Assembly: GCA_013821905.1 (NCBI GenBank)
Contig: PNJO01000007.1
Location: forward strand, 1 to 45,486
DNA: 45,486 nt
Reading direction: 5' to 3'
From: Sphingopyxis sp.
Lineage (GTDB): Bacteria; Pseudomonadota; Alphaproteobacteria; Sphingomonadales; Sphingomonadaceae
Shown here: piece by piece, positions 1 through 7,299 of the stretch
How positions within the stretch are numbered: the first letter of the stretch is position 1
How the letters are laid out: each line of letters opens with the position of its first letter
Program-made: the position numbers and the translations under genes
The notes under the pieces: model-generated
Seen by the model: only the letters and a program-made list of their open reading frames with translations
Databases searched by the model: none
What the model was told of the DNA's origin: nothing

Positions 1-207
1 ATCGTCATTCTCCTTCGTGCCGCGACGACACGGTAAAAACACAGGCGGCGACTCCCGGCAAGGCGGTGTGTGACGTGCCCGGGGGAGCACGAACCACCAA
101 CCGCGCGGAGCCGCCGCCCGGAGCGGCGCGAGGCCGTTCATTGTCTGGACGTCACCGGGCCCGCCCGCGGATGCAGGACGATGCGATTATTTTTTGGAGA
201 AAGGAGG
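1..207. other. No gene recognised at the left edge
   Basis: I see no convincing coding region in this stretch. The open frames crossing it are antisense to the FAD-protein gene that ends at 208 and have the arginine-rich composition of shadow frames. The left part may hold the promoter of a gene lying outside the window. Confidence 0.4.
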
Positions 208-1611
208 CTAAAGCCCCTCGCCGCCCATCCAGTGCGCGTTGACGAGGCGCCGCGCGAGCGCGCTGACCTGGATACGGATGTCGGGCACCGCGACGACCTC
301 CCACAAATCGCCGCGCGTCATCGGCCCGATCGCGAGAATATGTTCGGAAGGCTGGCCCTTGGCGTCGATGACATGGCCGTCGCGGTCGATGTCGAGCCCG
401 AGCCGCAGCGCATCGGGCCGGATGCGCCGCGCGGCGAGCATCCGCTTGACCAGCGGGTCGGACGAGCGGAGCAGGTCGCCCTGCGGCCCGGTGCAGTTGA
501 TCATCCGCGCGACGCGCGTGACCGCCGGCGCATCCTCGCCGCGGGGGCGCCATTGGATCGCAAGCGCGTCGGACTCGACGGCAACGCCCACGATCTTGCC
601 CGCCCGGAAGCTCAGCTGGCCCGAGGCGACGAGCGCGTCGATCCGGTCGGCGACCTCGGGCGCGAGGCGATGGCGGTGCACGTCCCAGAAGGGGCGCAGG
701 TGGCGCAGGAAGCGCGCGCGCTTGTCGGCATCGGCCGACGCCCACATCATCTGGGTGATCGGCCGCACCGAATCGACGACCAGCCGCCAGTCGCGCGTCG
801 TCGCCTCGCCGCGCGCCCAGCCGACGAGTTCGGACAGTTCGGGCGCCGGCTTCGCAAGCACCGGCTTCGGGCGCGGCAGGCCGTCGACATGGCGATGCGG
901 GCGGAGGCCGCGGCGCGACAGCGCGACGATCGGCCCCTTGTGCCCCTGCCCCGTCAGCCGCAAGATCACATCGACCGCGGTCAGCCCGGTGCCGACCACC
1001 ATCACCGTCGAATCGGGCGCGAGCCCCTCGGTGAAATCGCTCGCCCAGGGGTCGCCGATATAATTCCACGCCGGCAGCGACAGGCCCGCGATCGCGGGCG
1101 GATCGTGCGGCGGCAGATTCCCGATCGCCAGCACCGCGCGGTCGGCCTCGATCAGCCCACCGTTGACGAGGCCAAGCGTCACCTGCCCGCCGCGCTCCTC
1201 GATATCGAGCACCGCGTCGTCGACCAGCTTCAGCCGGCGCCCGTGTTTTTCGAGCGCGGCGCTCAGCGTCTCGCGCAGATAGCGGCCATAGGTCGCGCGT
1301 GTGACAAAGGCCGCGTCACAGCCGAGCCCGCGCGCCGCGAGCCAGTCGCAGAAATGGTCGGGGCGCTCGGGAAAGGCGCTCATATTGCCCGCGCGGACGT
1401 TGAGCAGGTGCGAATTTTCCGAGCTGCTATAAGCGACCCCGGCGCCCATGCGGTGCCGGTCGCGCTCGATCAGCAGCACCTCGACATCGGCCTGTTCGAG
1501 CAGGTTGAGCGCGAGCATCGTCCCCGAAAAGCCCGCGCCGACAATGGCGACGCGCGTCGCGGTGCGAAAGCGCGGGCGCGGCGACAGCAATTCGGTGGTG
1601 ATGAGGTTCAC
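208..1611 (-). CDS. FAD/NAD(P)-binding oxidoreductase (COG4529 / YdhS-like)
   Basis: Predicted flavoprotein of 467 residues. The N-terminal FAD-binding Rossmann motif GAGFSG lies near residues 25-30, followed by the family-typical block GAGVAYSS and NVRAGNMSAFP (about residues 57-82). A second dinucleotide motif, VVGTGLTAVD, lies near residue 205 and would bind NAD(P). This matches the uncharacterised FAD-NAD(P)-binding family (COG4529), whose substrates are generally unknown. The ATG start overlaps the stop of the upstream dioxygenase gene by 4 bp (ATGA), so the two are almost certainly co-transcribed and translationally coupled. The pairing with a 2-oxoglutarate dioxygenase suggests a joint role in oxidising a small organic substrate, but nothing in the sequence names it. 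Confidence 0.85.
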   Translation of the reverse strand: MNLITTELLSPRPRFRTATRVAIVGAGFSGTMLALNLLEQADVEVLLIERDRHRMGAGVAYSSSENSHLLNVRAGNMSAFPERPDHFCDWLAARGLGCDAAFVTRATYGRYLRETLSAALEKHGRRLKLVDDAVLDIEERGGQVTLGLVNGGLIEADRAVLAIGNLPPHDPPAIAGLSLPAWNYIGDPWASDFTEGLAPDSTVMVVGTGLTAVDVILRLTGQGHKGPIVALSRRGLRPHRHVDGLPRPKPVLAKPAPELSELVGWARGEATTRDWRLVVDSVRPITQMMWASADADKRARFLRHLRPFWDVHRHRLAPEVADRIDALVASGQLSFRAGKIVGVAVESDALAIQWRPRGEDAPAVTRVARMINCTGPQGDLLRSSDPLVKRMLAARRIRPDALRLGLDIDRDGHVIDAKGQPSEHILAIGPMTRGDLWEVVAVPDIRIQVSALARRLVNAHWMGGEGL

Positions 1612-2501
1612 CGCGTGACCACGTCGCCCGAAACGGTCACGCGTTCGAGCAGACGATATTCGGGCCAGTAATCGCCGACCGCATAATGCTGGGTCGAACG
1701 ATTGTCCCAGATGCCGATCGCGTTCGGCGTCCAGCGGAAGCGCACCTGATATTCGGGCACCTTGATACGGTCGAACAGCAGGCGCAGCAGGCTGTCGCTC
1801 TCCTCCTCGGGCAGGCCGACGATGCGGCTGGTGAAAGTATAGTTGACGTAGAGGATCTTCTCGCCCGTTTCGGGATGCGTGCGCACCACCGGGTGGCGCA
1901 CCGGGGGGAAGTCGCGCGCGAGCTGGGCGCGCTTTTCCTCGCTCACGCGGCCGCCGAAGCTGCGCACGATGTCATGTTCGGCTTCGAGCCCCTCGATCCG
2001 GTCCTTCACCGCCTGCGGCAAACCGGCATAGGCGGCGGCAGTGTCGGCCCACATCGTGTCGCCGCCGAGCGGCGGCAGGACGCGCGCGCGCAGGATCGAT
2101 GCGATCGAAGGCCGCTCACGGAAGGTCACGTCGGTGTGCCATTTGTTATAGGCCTGGAACGGCCCGAGCGTTTCGGCGGTCAGCTGTATCCCCTCGACCC
2201 CCTCGATGCGCAGGATTTCGGGATAGCCCTCGACATGCGGGATCACCGGATGGCCTTCGAGTTCGCCGAAATATTCGCCGAGCCGGACATGGCTTTCGTG
2301 GCTGATGTCCTGGTCGCGAAAGAAGATCACCTTGTACCGGAGCCAGGCAGCGCGGAGCAGGTCCCATTCTGCCGACGACAGCGGCCGGTCGAGGTCGAGT
2401 CCGCTGATTTCGGCGCCGACCGTCGGCGTCGCGGGCGAGATCGAGACACCCAGCGAGCGCGCGGCGTCGAACAGGTCGGGCGAATGAAGCTGCGTGGCCA
2501 T
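1608..2501 (-). CDS. TauD/TfdA-family 2-oxoglutarate-dependent dioxygenase
   Basis: Fe(II)/2-oxoglutarate dioxygenase of 297 residues, full length for the TauD family. The iron triad is visible as H122-x-D124 (WHTDVTF) and H272 (STQHYAVGDY). R287, 15 residues after the distal histidine, fits the 2-oxoglutarate-binding arginine. Family members cleave taurine, alkylsulfates or 2,4-D-type ethers; the exact substrate cannot be read here. The frame stays open upstream to 2552, but the ATG at 2501 is preceded by AAAGGA at good spacing and begins a normal TauD N-terminus. It is the first gene of a two-gene operon with the FAD protein. Confidence 0.9.
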   Translation of the reverse strand: MATQLHSPDLFDAARSLGVSISPATPTVGAEISGLDLDRPLSSAEWDLLRAAWLRYKVIFFRDQDISHESHVRLGEYFGELEGHPVIPHVEGYPEILRIEGVEGIQLTAETLGPFQAYNKWHTDVTFRERPSIASILRARVLPPLGGDTMWADTAAAYAGLPQAVKDRIEGLEAEHDIVRSFGGRVSEEKRAQLARDFPPVRHPVVRTHPETGEKILYVNYTFTSRIVGLPEEESDSLLRLLFDRIKVPEYQVRFRWTPNAIGIWDNRSTQHYAVGDYWPEYRLLERVTVSGDVVTR

Positions 2502-2568
2502 AGAGGTCCTTTCGGGCGAAAGACAAACGATCGGCACGGTCGACTCGGGCAATGACCCGGAGCCGACG

Positions 2569-2596
2569 AAGATAACTCAACCAATATGATTGACAA
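2569..2596 (-). promoter_or_regulatory. Candidate sigma-70 promoter of the TauD/FAD operon
   Basis: On the minus strand TTGTCA (2591-2596) is followed after 16 bp by TATCTT (2569-2574). The AT-rich patch stands out in the GC-rich background and lies about 70 bp before the dioxygenase start. This is a pattern match only. Confidence 0.4.
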
Positions 2597-2655
2597 GATA
2601 AACCCGCCGAGTCGCGCCAAAGATGCGACCGGCCGCTCGCTGCACGCGCCGGCGG

Positions 2656-3666
2656 TTACGCAGTCGGCGCCCTGTCATAGACGAGCCGGAAGCCGACATT
2701 GCTGGTGCCGAGCCCCGGGTCGCGCCCCTGCCGCGATGCCGGGCGATAGCGCTGGCAATAGTTGGGCGCACACAGATAGCTGCCGCCCTTCACGGTGCGC
2801 GACGGCACGTCGGGGCTGAACGGATCATAGGCCTGGCCGGCGCCCGGTCCCTTCGGATTGTCCCGGTCGTCGGGGTCGTGCCCCGGCCGGAAATAATCGG
2901 ACGTCACCTCCCACACGTTGCCGACCATGTCGTACAGGCCGTTCGCGTTGGGTTTGTAGCAGCCGACCGGCGCGATGCCCTTGAACCCGTCGCTTTCGGC
3001 ATTGTAGTTCGGAAAGGCGCCCTGCCAGCTGTTCGCTTCGGCGGGCTGGACATTGCGCGACCGTTCGCCCGCGCTCGCCGCATATTCCCACTCGGCCTCG
3101 GTGGGCAGGCGCCCGCCCGCCCATCTGGCATAAGCGAGCATATCGTCCCACGCGAGATGGACGACGGGCTCGTTCGCCGCCGCGTCGGCGCCGCGCGGCC
3201 CATAGGGCTTTTTCCAGCTCGCGCCGGGGACATATTTCCACCAGTCGGTATAGCGGTTCGACGGGAAGTCGGGCGGGGTGAACACCGCCGACCCGGGTTT
3301 CAGCATGTCGGGCGGGATCCGATCCGCGGGGCCCTGAAACTGTTTCGGATCGACCGGCTTTTCGGCGACCGTGACATAGCCGGTCGCCTTGACGAAGGCG
3401 GCGAACTGGCGGTTGGTGACCTCGTGCGGGTCGATCCAGAAACCGGCAACCCGCGTCTCCCGCACCGGCCCTTCCTCGGCATAGACGTCGTCCTCGCCCA
3501 TCGCGAACGTGCCGCCCGCCAGCTTGACGGGCACATCGCCGATCGCCGGGCATTCGCGCGGCGCCGCGGCCTGTTGCGGCTTCGCCGGTGCCGCGGTGTC
3601 GCCGCACGCCGCAACCGTCGCGACGAGTGCCGAGGCACCCAACAACAAGAGGGTCGAACGGATCAT
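2656..3666 (-). CDS. Formylglycine-generating enzyme family lipoprotein (SUMF1/FGE domain)
   Basis: 336 residues. An N-terminal lipoprotein signal (MIRSTLLLLG... with VAAC, Cys21) targets it to the envelope, and an FGE-sulfatase domain fills the rest. Characteristic blocks are HEVTNRQFAAF (81-91), GGRLPTEAEWEYAA (184-197), NGLYDMVGNVWE (242-253) and GGSYLCAPNYCQRYR (294-308). Both cysteines corresponding to the redox/copper-binding pair of true FGE (Cys299 and Cys304) are present, and many SUMF1-like proteins lack them. True FGEs convert a sulfatase cysteine to formylglycine. No sulfatase is in the window, so the client is unknown. The frame runs open to 4014 across the tRNA; the start at 3666 is chosen for its lipoprotein signal and a GGGAG ribosome-binding site. 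Confidence 0.88.
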   Translation of the reverse strand: MIRSTLLLLGASALVATVAACGDTAAPAKPQQAAAPRECPAIGDVPVKLAGGTFAMGEDDVYAEEGPVRETRVAGFWIDPHEVTNRQFAAFVKATGYVTVAEKPVDPKQFQGPADRIPPDMLKPGSAVFTPPDFPSNRYTDWWKYVPGASWKKPYGPRGADAAANEPVVHLAWDDMLAYARWAGGRLPTEAEWEYAASAGERSRNVQPAEANSWQGAFPNYNAESDGFKGIAPVGCYKPNANGLYDMVGNVWEVTSDYFRPGHDPDDRDNPKGPGAGQAYDPFSPDVPSRTVKGGSYLCAPNYCQRYRPASRQGRDPGLGTSNVGFRLVYDRAPTA

Positions 3667-3843
3667 CCTCGTCTCCCGCCACCAGGCCCACATGGACCGC
3701 CCGGGAGCCTCGACGGACGCGTCGGCGCTCGCCGGTTGGATTGGGGACGGCGATAGCAAAGCCACGGCGCAGGGCAAGGCCCTGCAAGGCAATACGGACG
3801 GTGCCGCGCTAGCGTCCATCGGGGGAAAATCGGAGAAGGAAGA

Positions 3844-3917
3844 TGGATGCCCCGTGAGGATTCGAACCTCAATAGACGGAATCAGAATCCGTAGTCTTAC
3901 CATTAGACGACGGGGCA
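3844..3917 (-). tRNA. tRNA-Gln (anticodon CTG)
   Basis: 74-nt cloverleaf on the minus strand. The acceptor stem TGCCCCG/CGGGGCA is perfect; the D arm reads GTCTAATGGTAAGAC; the anticodon stem ACGGA/TCCGT encloses loop TTCTGAT with anticodon CTG; the T arm carries GGTTCGAATCC. CCA is genomically encoded at 3846-3844 after discriminator T. Anticodon CTG reads CAG, hence glutamine. No second tRNA is adjacent. Confidence 0.95.
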
Positions 3918-3930
3918 ATGAGGCGGGGCC

Positions 3931-3957
3931 AATATGATCCGGCGCCTCCGCTGTCAA
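3931..3957 (-). promoter_or_regulatory. Candidate promoter of tRNA-Gln
   Basis: On the minus strand a perfect -35 hexamer TTGACA (3952-3957) is followed after 15 bp by CATATT (3931-3936). The tRNA 5' end is 13 nt further on, a normal distance for a short pre-tRNA leader. The spacer is slightly short. Confidence 0.5.
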
Positions 3958-4072
3958 GGCCGGAGGGACGCGCCGAACAAGTCCGCTTGCCCTGACGCAT
4001 TTCGCCGCTAGCATCGTACCGGCAACAATGGGGGCTGCGCCCCGGCGCGGAACACCCGTAAGGAGTGGGCTG

Positions 4073-5365
4073 ATGCGTCATGTCGCGATCGTCGGGTCGG
4101 GTCCGGCAGGTTATTATACTGCCGAAACATTGCAGAAGGCCGACGATATCGCGATCGACGTCATCGACCGGTTGCCCGTTCCCTACGGCCTGATCCGCAC
4201 CGGCGTCGCCCCCGACCACCAGTCGATCAAGGCGGTATCGCGCCGCTATGAGGGAACGGCGCTGACCGACAATGTCCGCTTCGTCGGCCATGTCGCGGTC
4301 GGCAGCGACGTGACGATCGACGAACTCGTCGGGCTCTACGATGCGGTGGTGCTCGCGACCGGCGCACCGCACGACCGCCCGCTCGACATTCCCGGCGCGA
4401 GCCTCCCCGGCGTGATCGGCAGCGCCGCCTTCGTCGGCTGGTACAACGGCCATCCCGACTATGCCGACCTCGACCCGCCGCTCGACGCGCCGGGCGTCGC
4501 GGTGATCGGCAACGGCAATGTCGCGCTCGACGTCGCGCGCATCCTCGCCAAGACGCCGGACGAATTCGCGGGCAGCGACATCGTCGCGCACGCGCGCGAC
4601 GCGCTCGCCGCCAGCCCGGTGCGGCATATCCATATTCTCGGCCGCCGCGGCCCGCACCAGATCGCGATGACCCCGAAGGAACTCGGCGAACTCGGCCATC
4701 TCGAGCGGGCGAGCCCGCGCGTCGACCCCGCCGACCTGCCCGATGAGGGCGATGACGCGATGCTCGAGCCGGGGATGCGCAAGTCGGTGACGCACCTCCG
4801 GCAATTCGCCGCGAACCCGGTCGCAAAGCCGGTGACGATCGACTTCGACTTCTTTGCCATGCCCGTCGCGATCGAAGGCGACGGCCGGGTCGAGCGCGTG
4901 ATCGTCGAGCGCACCACGCTCGACGCCGAGCTGCGCAGCCACGGCACGGGCGAGACCTATGCGATCGACGCGGGCCTCGTCATCAGCTGCATCGGATACC
5001 AGACCCCGCCGATTCCCGGCGTGCCCTACGAGCATGGCCGCGGGCGCTTTGCGAGCGACGAGGGGAGGATCCTGCCCGGCCTCTACGCCGTCGGCTGGGC
5101 ACGGCGCGGGCCGTCCGGGACGATCGGGACCAACAAGCCCGACGGCGCGCGCATCGGCGAGATGGTGCTGGAGGATATCGGGCGCGGCGCCGGCAAGGCC
5201 GGACGCCCGGGGCTCGACGCCCTGCTCGCGGACCGCAACATCGCGCCGGTCACCTTCCGCGACTGGCGCCGGATCGAGGAGGCCGAGGTCGCCGCCGCGC
5301 TCGACGGCCGCCCGCGCGAGAAATTCACCAGCATCGAGGCCATGCTCGAAGCCATCGGGCGGTGA
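4073..5365 (+). CDS. Ferredoxin--NADP+ reductase, adrenodoxin-reductase (FprA) type
   Basis: 430 residues. The FAD-binding motif GSGPAGYY (8-15), the family blocks YGLIRTGVAPDH (38-49) and GWYNGHPD (122-129), the NADPH-binding GNGNVALDVAR (146-156) and a C-terminal GWARRGPSGTIGTNK together identify the adrenodoxin-reductase-like family. These cytosolic enzymes transfer electrons between NADPH and ferredoxins. The start at 4073 is chosen for its AGGAG 8 bp upstream and because the Rossmann motif follows at once; the frame is open from 4028. The stop overlaps the start of the DoxX-like gene by 4 bp (GTGA). Confidence 0.92.
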   Translation: MRHVAIVGSGPAGYYTAETLQKADDIAIDVIDRLPVPYGLIRTGVAPDHQSIKAVSRRYEGTALTDNVRFVGHVAVGSDVTIDELVGLYDAVVLATGAPHDRPLDIPGASLPGVIGSAAFVGWYNGHPDYADLDPPLDAPGVAVIGNGNVALDVARILAKTPDEFAGSDIVAHARDALAASPVRHIHILGRRGPHQIAMTPKELGELGHLERASPRVDPADLPDEGDDAMLEPGMRKSVTHLRQFAANPVAKPVTIDFDFFAMPVAIEGDGRVERVIVERTTLDAELRSHGTGETYAIDAGLVISCIGYQTPPIPGVPYEHGRGRFASDEGRILPGLYAVGWARRGPSGTIGTNKPDGARIGEMVLEDIGRGAGKAGRPGLDALLADRNIAPVTFRDWRRIEEAEVAAALDGRPREKFTSIEAMLEAIGR

Positions 5366-5772
5366 CGGGAACGATCCGCACGGCGCTCCGCTGGCTGCTC
5401 GCGCTCGTCTATGGCTATGCGGGCTATCGTCATCTCGCGACGCCCGTCCCCTTCCTCGCGATCACTCCGCCCTGGGTCCCGCAGCCCGAATTCGTCGTCG
5501 CCGCGACCGGCGTCGCGGAAATCGCGGGCGCGATCGGCCTGATGGTTCCGCAAACCCGCAAGGCGGCAGGCTGGGGACTGGCCCTTTATGCGCTCTGCGT
5601 CTGGCCCGCCAATATCCACCACGCACTCGCCAATGTCGCCATAAACGGCGAGACTTTGAGCTGGTGGTATCACGGCCCGCGCCTCGCCGCGCAGCCGCTG
5701 ATCATCTGGTGGGCGCTGTGCACGAGCGGTGCGACCGACTGGCCGTTTTATAAGAGTAGCCCTCCCCCTTGA
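5362..5772 (+). CDS. DoxX-like small integral membrane protein
   Basis: 136 residues with about four hydrophobic segments, starting WLLALVYGYAGYRHL and including FVVAATGVAEIAGAIGLMVP, which resembles DoxX/DoxX-like proteins. It starts at GTG inside the stop of the ferredoxin-reductase gene, so it is coupled to it; a membrane electron-transfer partner is possible but only inferred. The last residues (SSPPP) and the stop codon lie inside the left arm of an intergenic repeat (5761-5892), so the natural C-terminus has probably been rewritten by that repeat. Confidence 0.75.
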   Translation: MTGTIRTALRWLLALVYGYAGYRHLATPVPFLAITPPWVPQPEFVVAATGVAEIAGAIGLMVPQTRKAAGWGLALYALCVWPANIHHALANVAINGETLSWWYHGPRLAAQPLIIWWALCTSGATDWPFYKSSPPP

Positions 5773-5892
5773 TGGGGGAGGGCGCGAGACTTGGTGATGC
5801 AATCACCTGGTCGCAGCGGTGGAGGTGAGGTTGCGGGCGAAGCCTGCGTCTGCAAACTCACCCCCACCCAACCCTCCCCCATCAAGGGGGAG
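5761..5892. repeat. CCTCCCCC/GGGGGAGG inverted-repeat element
   Basis: Left arm CCTCCCCCTTGATGGGGGAG (from 5761) and right arm CCTCCCCCATCAAGGGGGAG (from 5873) are reverse complements of each other. Each is also a hairpin by itself. About 90 bp of non-coding sequence separates them. The element lies between two convergent genes and could act as a two-way terminator. Similar elements are common in alphaproteobacterial intergenic regions. Confidence 0.75.
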
Positions 5893-5898
5893 GACTAT

Positions 5899-7155
5899 TC
5901 ATTTCGCCACCGGCGTCTCGATCGGCGGCTGCCCCTTCTGGCTCGCCGCATAGGCTTCGACCGCCTTCAGGACACGCAGCATGTTGCCGCTCGAAATCTT
6001 CTCGAGCTCGGCCTGTGTATAGCCGCGCCGCGCGAGCTCGGCGAACAGGCGCGGATAGCCGGTCACATCCTCCAGCCCGACCGGGGTCGCATCCATCCCG
6101 TCATAGTCGCCGCCGATCCCGATATGATCGACGCCGATCGTCCGCTTGAGATGGTCGATATGGTCGGCCGCGATGCCGATCGGCGTCTGCGGCGCCGGAT
6201 TGGCCGCCTCCCACGCCTTGAGCGCAGCGGCGGCCGCATCGGGATTGCCGACATATTGCGCGTCGAACCGCGCCTTTTCCGCCGTCCGCGACAGGCCATA
6301 GGCGCGCAGCTTGGGGTCGAGGAAGGCCGCATAGAGCACGACCATCACGACGCCGCCATTCGCCTTCACCGCGGGCAGCACGCTGTCGGGCACGTTGCGC
6401 GGATGATCGTTGACCGCGCGCACGCCCGAATGGCTGAACATCACCGGCGCCTTCGATTCCCGAAGCGCGTCGACCATCGTCGCCTCGCTGACGTGGCTGA
6501 GGTCGACGATCATGCCGAGGCGGTTCATCTCGCGCACCACCTGGCGCCCGAAATCGGAGAGCCCGTCGTGCTGCGGCGCATCGGTCGCGCTGTCGGCCCA
6601 GGGCGTCGTCTTGCCGTGCGTCAGCGTCATGTAGCGCACGCCCATGCCATAGAGCTGGCGCAGCACCGCGAGCGACGAGCCGATCGACTGGCCGCCTTCC
6701 GCCCCGAGCATGCCCGCGATCTTGCCCGCTTTCATCTGCTGTTCGAGTTGGGCCGAGGTCTCTGCGAAGCCGAGGTCGTTCGGGTAACGCGCGATCAGCC
6801 TTTTCGCGACGTCGACCTGCTCGATCGTCTGCTGGACCGCCTGCTGCTCGTTCGTGTTCGACGGCACATAGACCGACCAGAATTGCGCCCCGACATGGCC
6901 CTTGCGCAGCCGCTGTATGTCGGTGTGCATCACGCTTCCGTCGGGCTTGGGCTTGGTGGTGTCGGTAAAGTCGAAATCATTGATCACATTGCCGACGCTG
7001 CCGCGCAGCTCCCACGGCACGTCGTTGTGCCCGTCGAACACTGGCGCCTTCTTGAGCGCCGCCTCGGCGATCGCCTCGGGCGATTTCTGGGCCGCGGCGG
7101 GAGTGGAGACGAGGGCGAGTGCGGCGAGGCCGGCGAGCAGGTGCGACTTTGTCAT
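5899..7155 (-). CDS. Membrane dipeptidase (peptidase family M19), exported
   Basis: 418 residues. An N-terminal signal peptide ending STPAAAQ is followed by an M19 (renal-dipeptidase-like) zinc hydrolase. Metal-ligand motifs are visible as DGHNDVPWELR, MLGAEGGQSIG (bridging Glu), MIVDLSH, and VMFSHSG. The family cleaves dipeptides, including D-amino-acid-containing ones and some beta-lactams, in the periplasm. The open frame continues to 8454 antisense to the acyl-CoA dehydrogenase gene, but only the part from the ATG at 7155 has protein-like composition. It is transcribed divergently from the acyl-CoA dehydrogenase gene. Confidence 0.92.
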   Translation of the reverse strand: MTKSHLLAGLAALALVSTPAAAQKSPEAIAEAALKKAPVFDGHNDVPWELRGSVGNVINDFDFTDTTKPKPDGSVMHTDIQRLRKGHVGAQFWSVYVPSNTNEQQAVQQTIEQVDVAKRLIARYPNDLGFAETSAQLEQQMKAGKIAGMLGAEGGQSIGSSLAVLRQLYGMGVRYMTLTHGKTTPWADSATDAPQHDGLSDFGRQVVREMNRLGMIVDLSHVSEATMVDALRESKAPVMFSHSGVRAVNDHPRNVPDSVLPAVKANGGVVMVVLYAAFLDPKLRAYGLSRTAEKARFDAQYVGNPDAAAAALKAWEAANPAPQTPIGIAADHIDHLKRTIGVDHIGIGGDYDGMDATPVGLEDVTGYPRLFAELARRGYTQAELEKISSGNMLRVLKAVEAYAASQKGQPPIETPVAK

Positions 7156-7264
7156 GGCGCGCGACCCTAATCGCTTGATGGGAAGGCGCAAGCCTGTCGC
7201 GAACCGTGCGGCCGGAAGGACGCATCCGATATTTCTCGCAGCCGCGCCGCTGCGGAAACGCTGC

Positions 7265-7280
7265 TTGACGTTTACGTCAA
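7265..7280. promoter_or_regulatory. 16-bp palindromic operator candidate upstream of acyl-CoA dehydrogenase
   Basis: TTGACGT-TT-ACGTCAA is a perfect palindrome with 7-bp arms and a 2-bp centre, 20 bp before the acyl-CoA dehydrogenase start. From memory it resembles operators of the MerR-family regulator LiuR, which controls branched-chain amino-acid and acyl-CoA catabolism in proteobacteria. The position fits a repressor or activator site. No liuR-like gene is in the window. Confidence 0.55.
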
Positions 7281-7299
7281 CGCCGCGCAGCATCGCGGC

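Noticed and set aside
70-1671. Long plus-strand open frame opposite the FAD-protein gene
   Set aside because: Arg/Asp/His-rich composition, no motif, and fully antisense to a clear flavoprotein gene. It is a GC-rich shadow frame.
3844-3917. tRNA-Gln as an integration site
   Set aside because: The flanking genes are ordinary, and no integrase or repeated tRNA 3' end is visible nearby.
3667-4014. N-terminal extension of the FGE-like lipoprotein frame across the tRNA
   Set aside because: It would translate tRNA-Gln sequence and precede a proper lipoprotein signal.
5791-7170. 459-codon plus-strand frame opposite the dipeptidase
   Set aside because: Starts in an intergenic repeat and has shadow composition; the opposite strand encodes an intact M19 peptidase.
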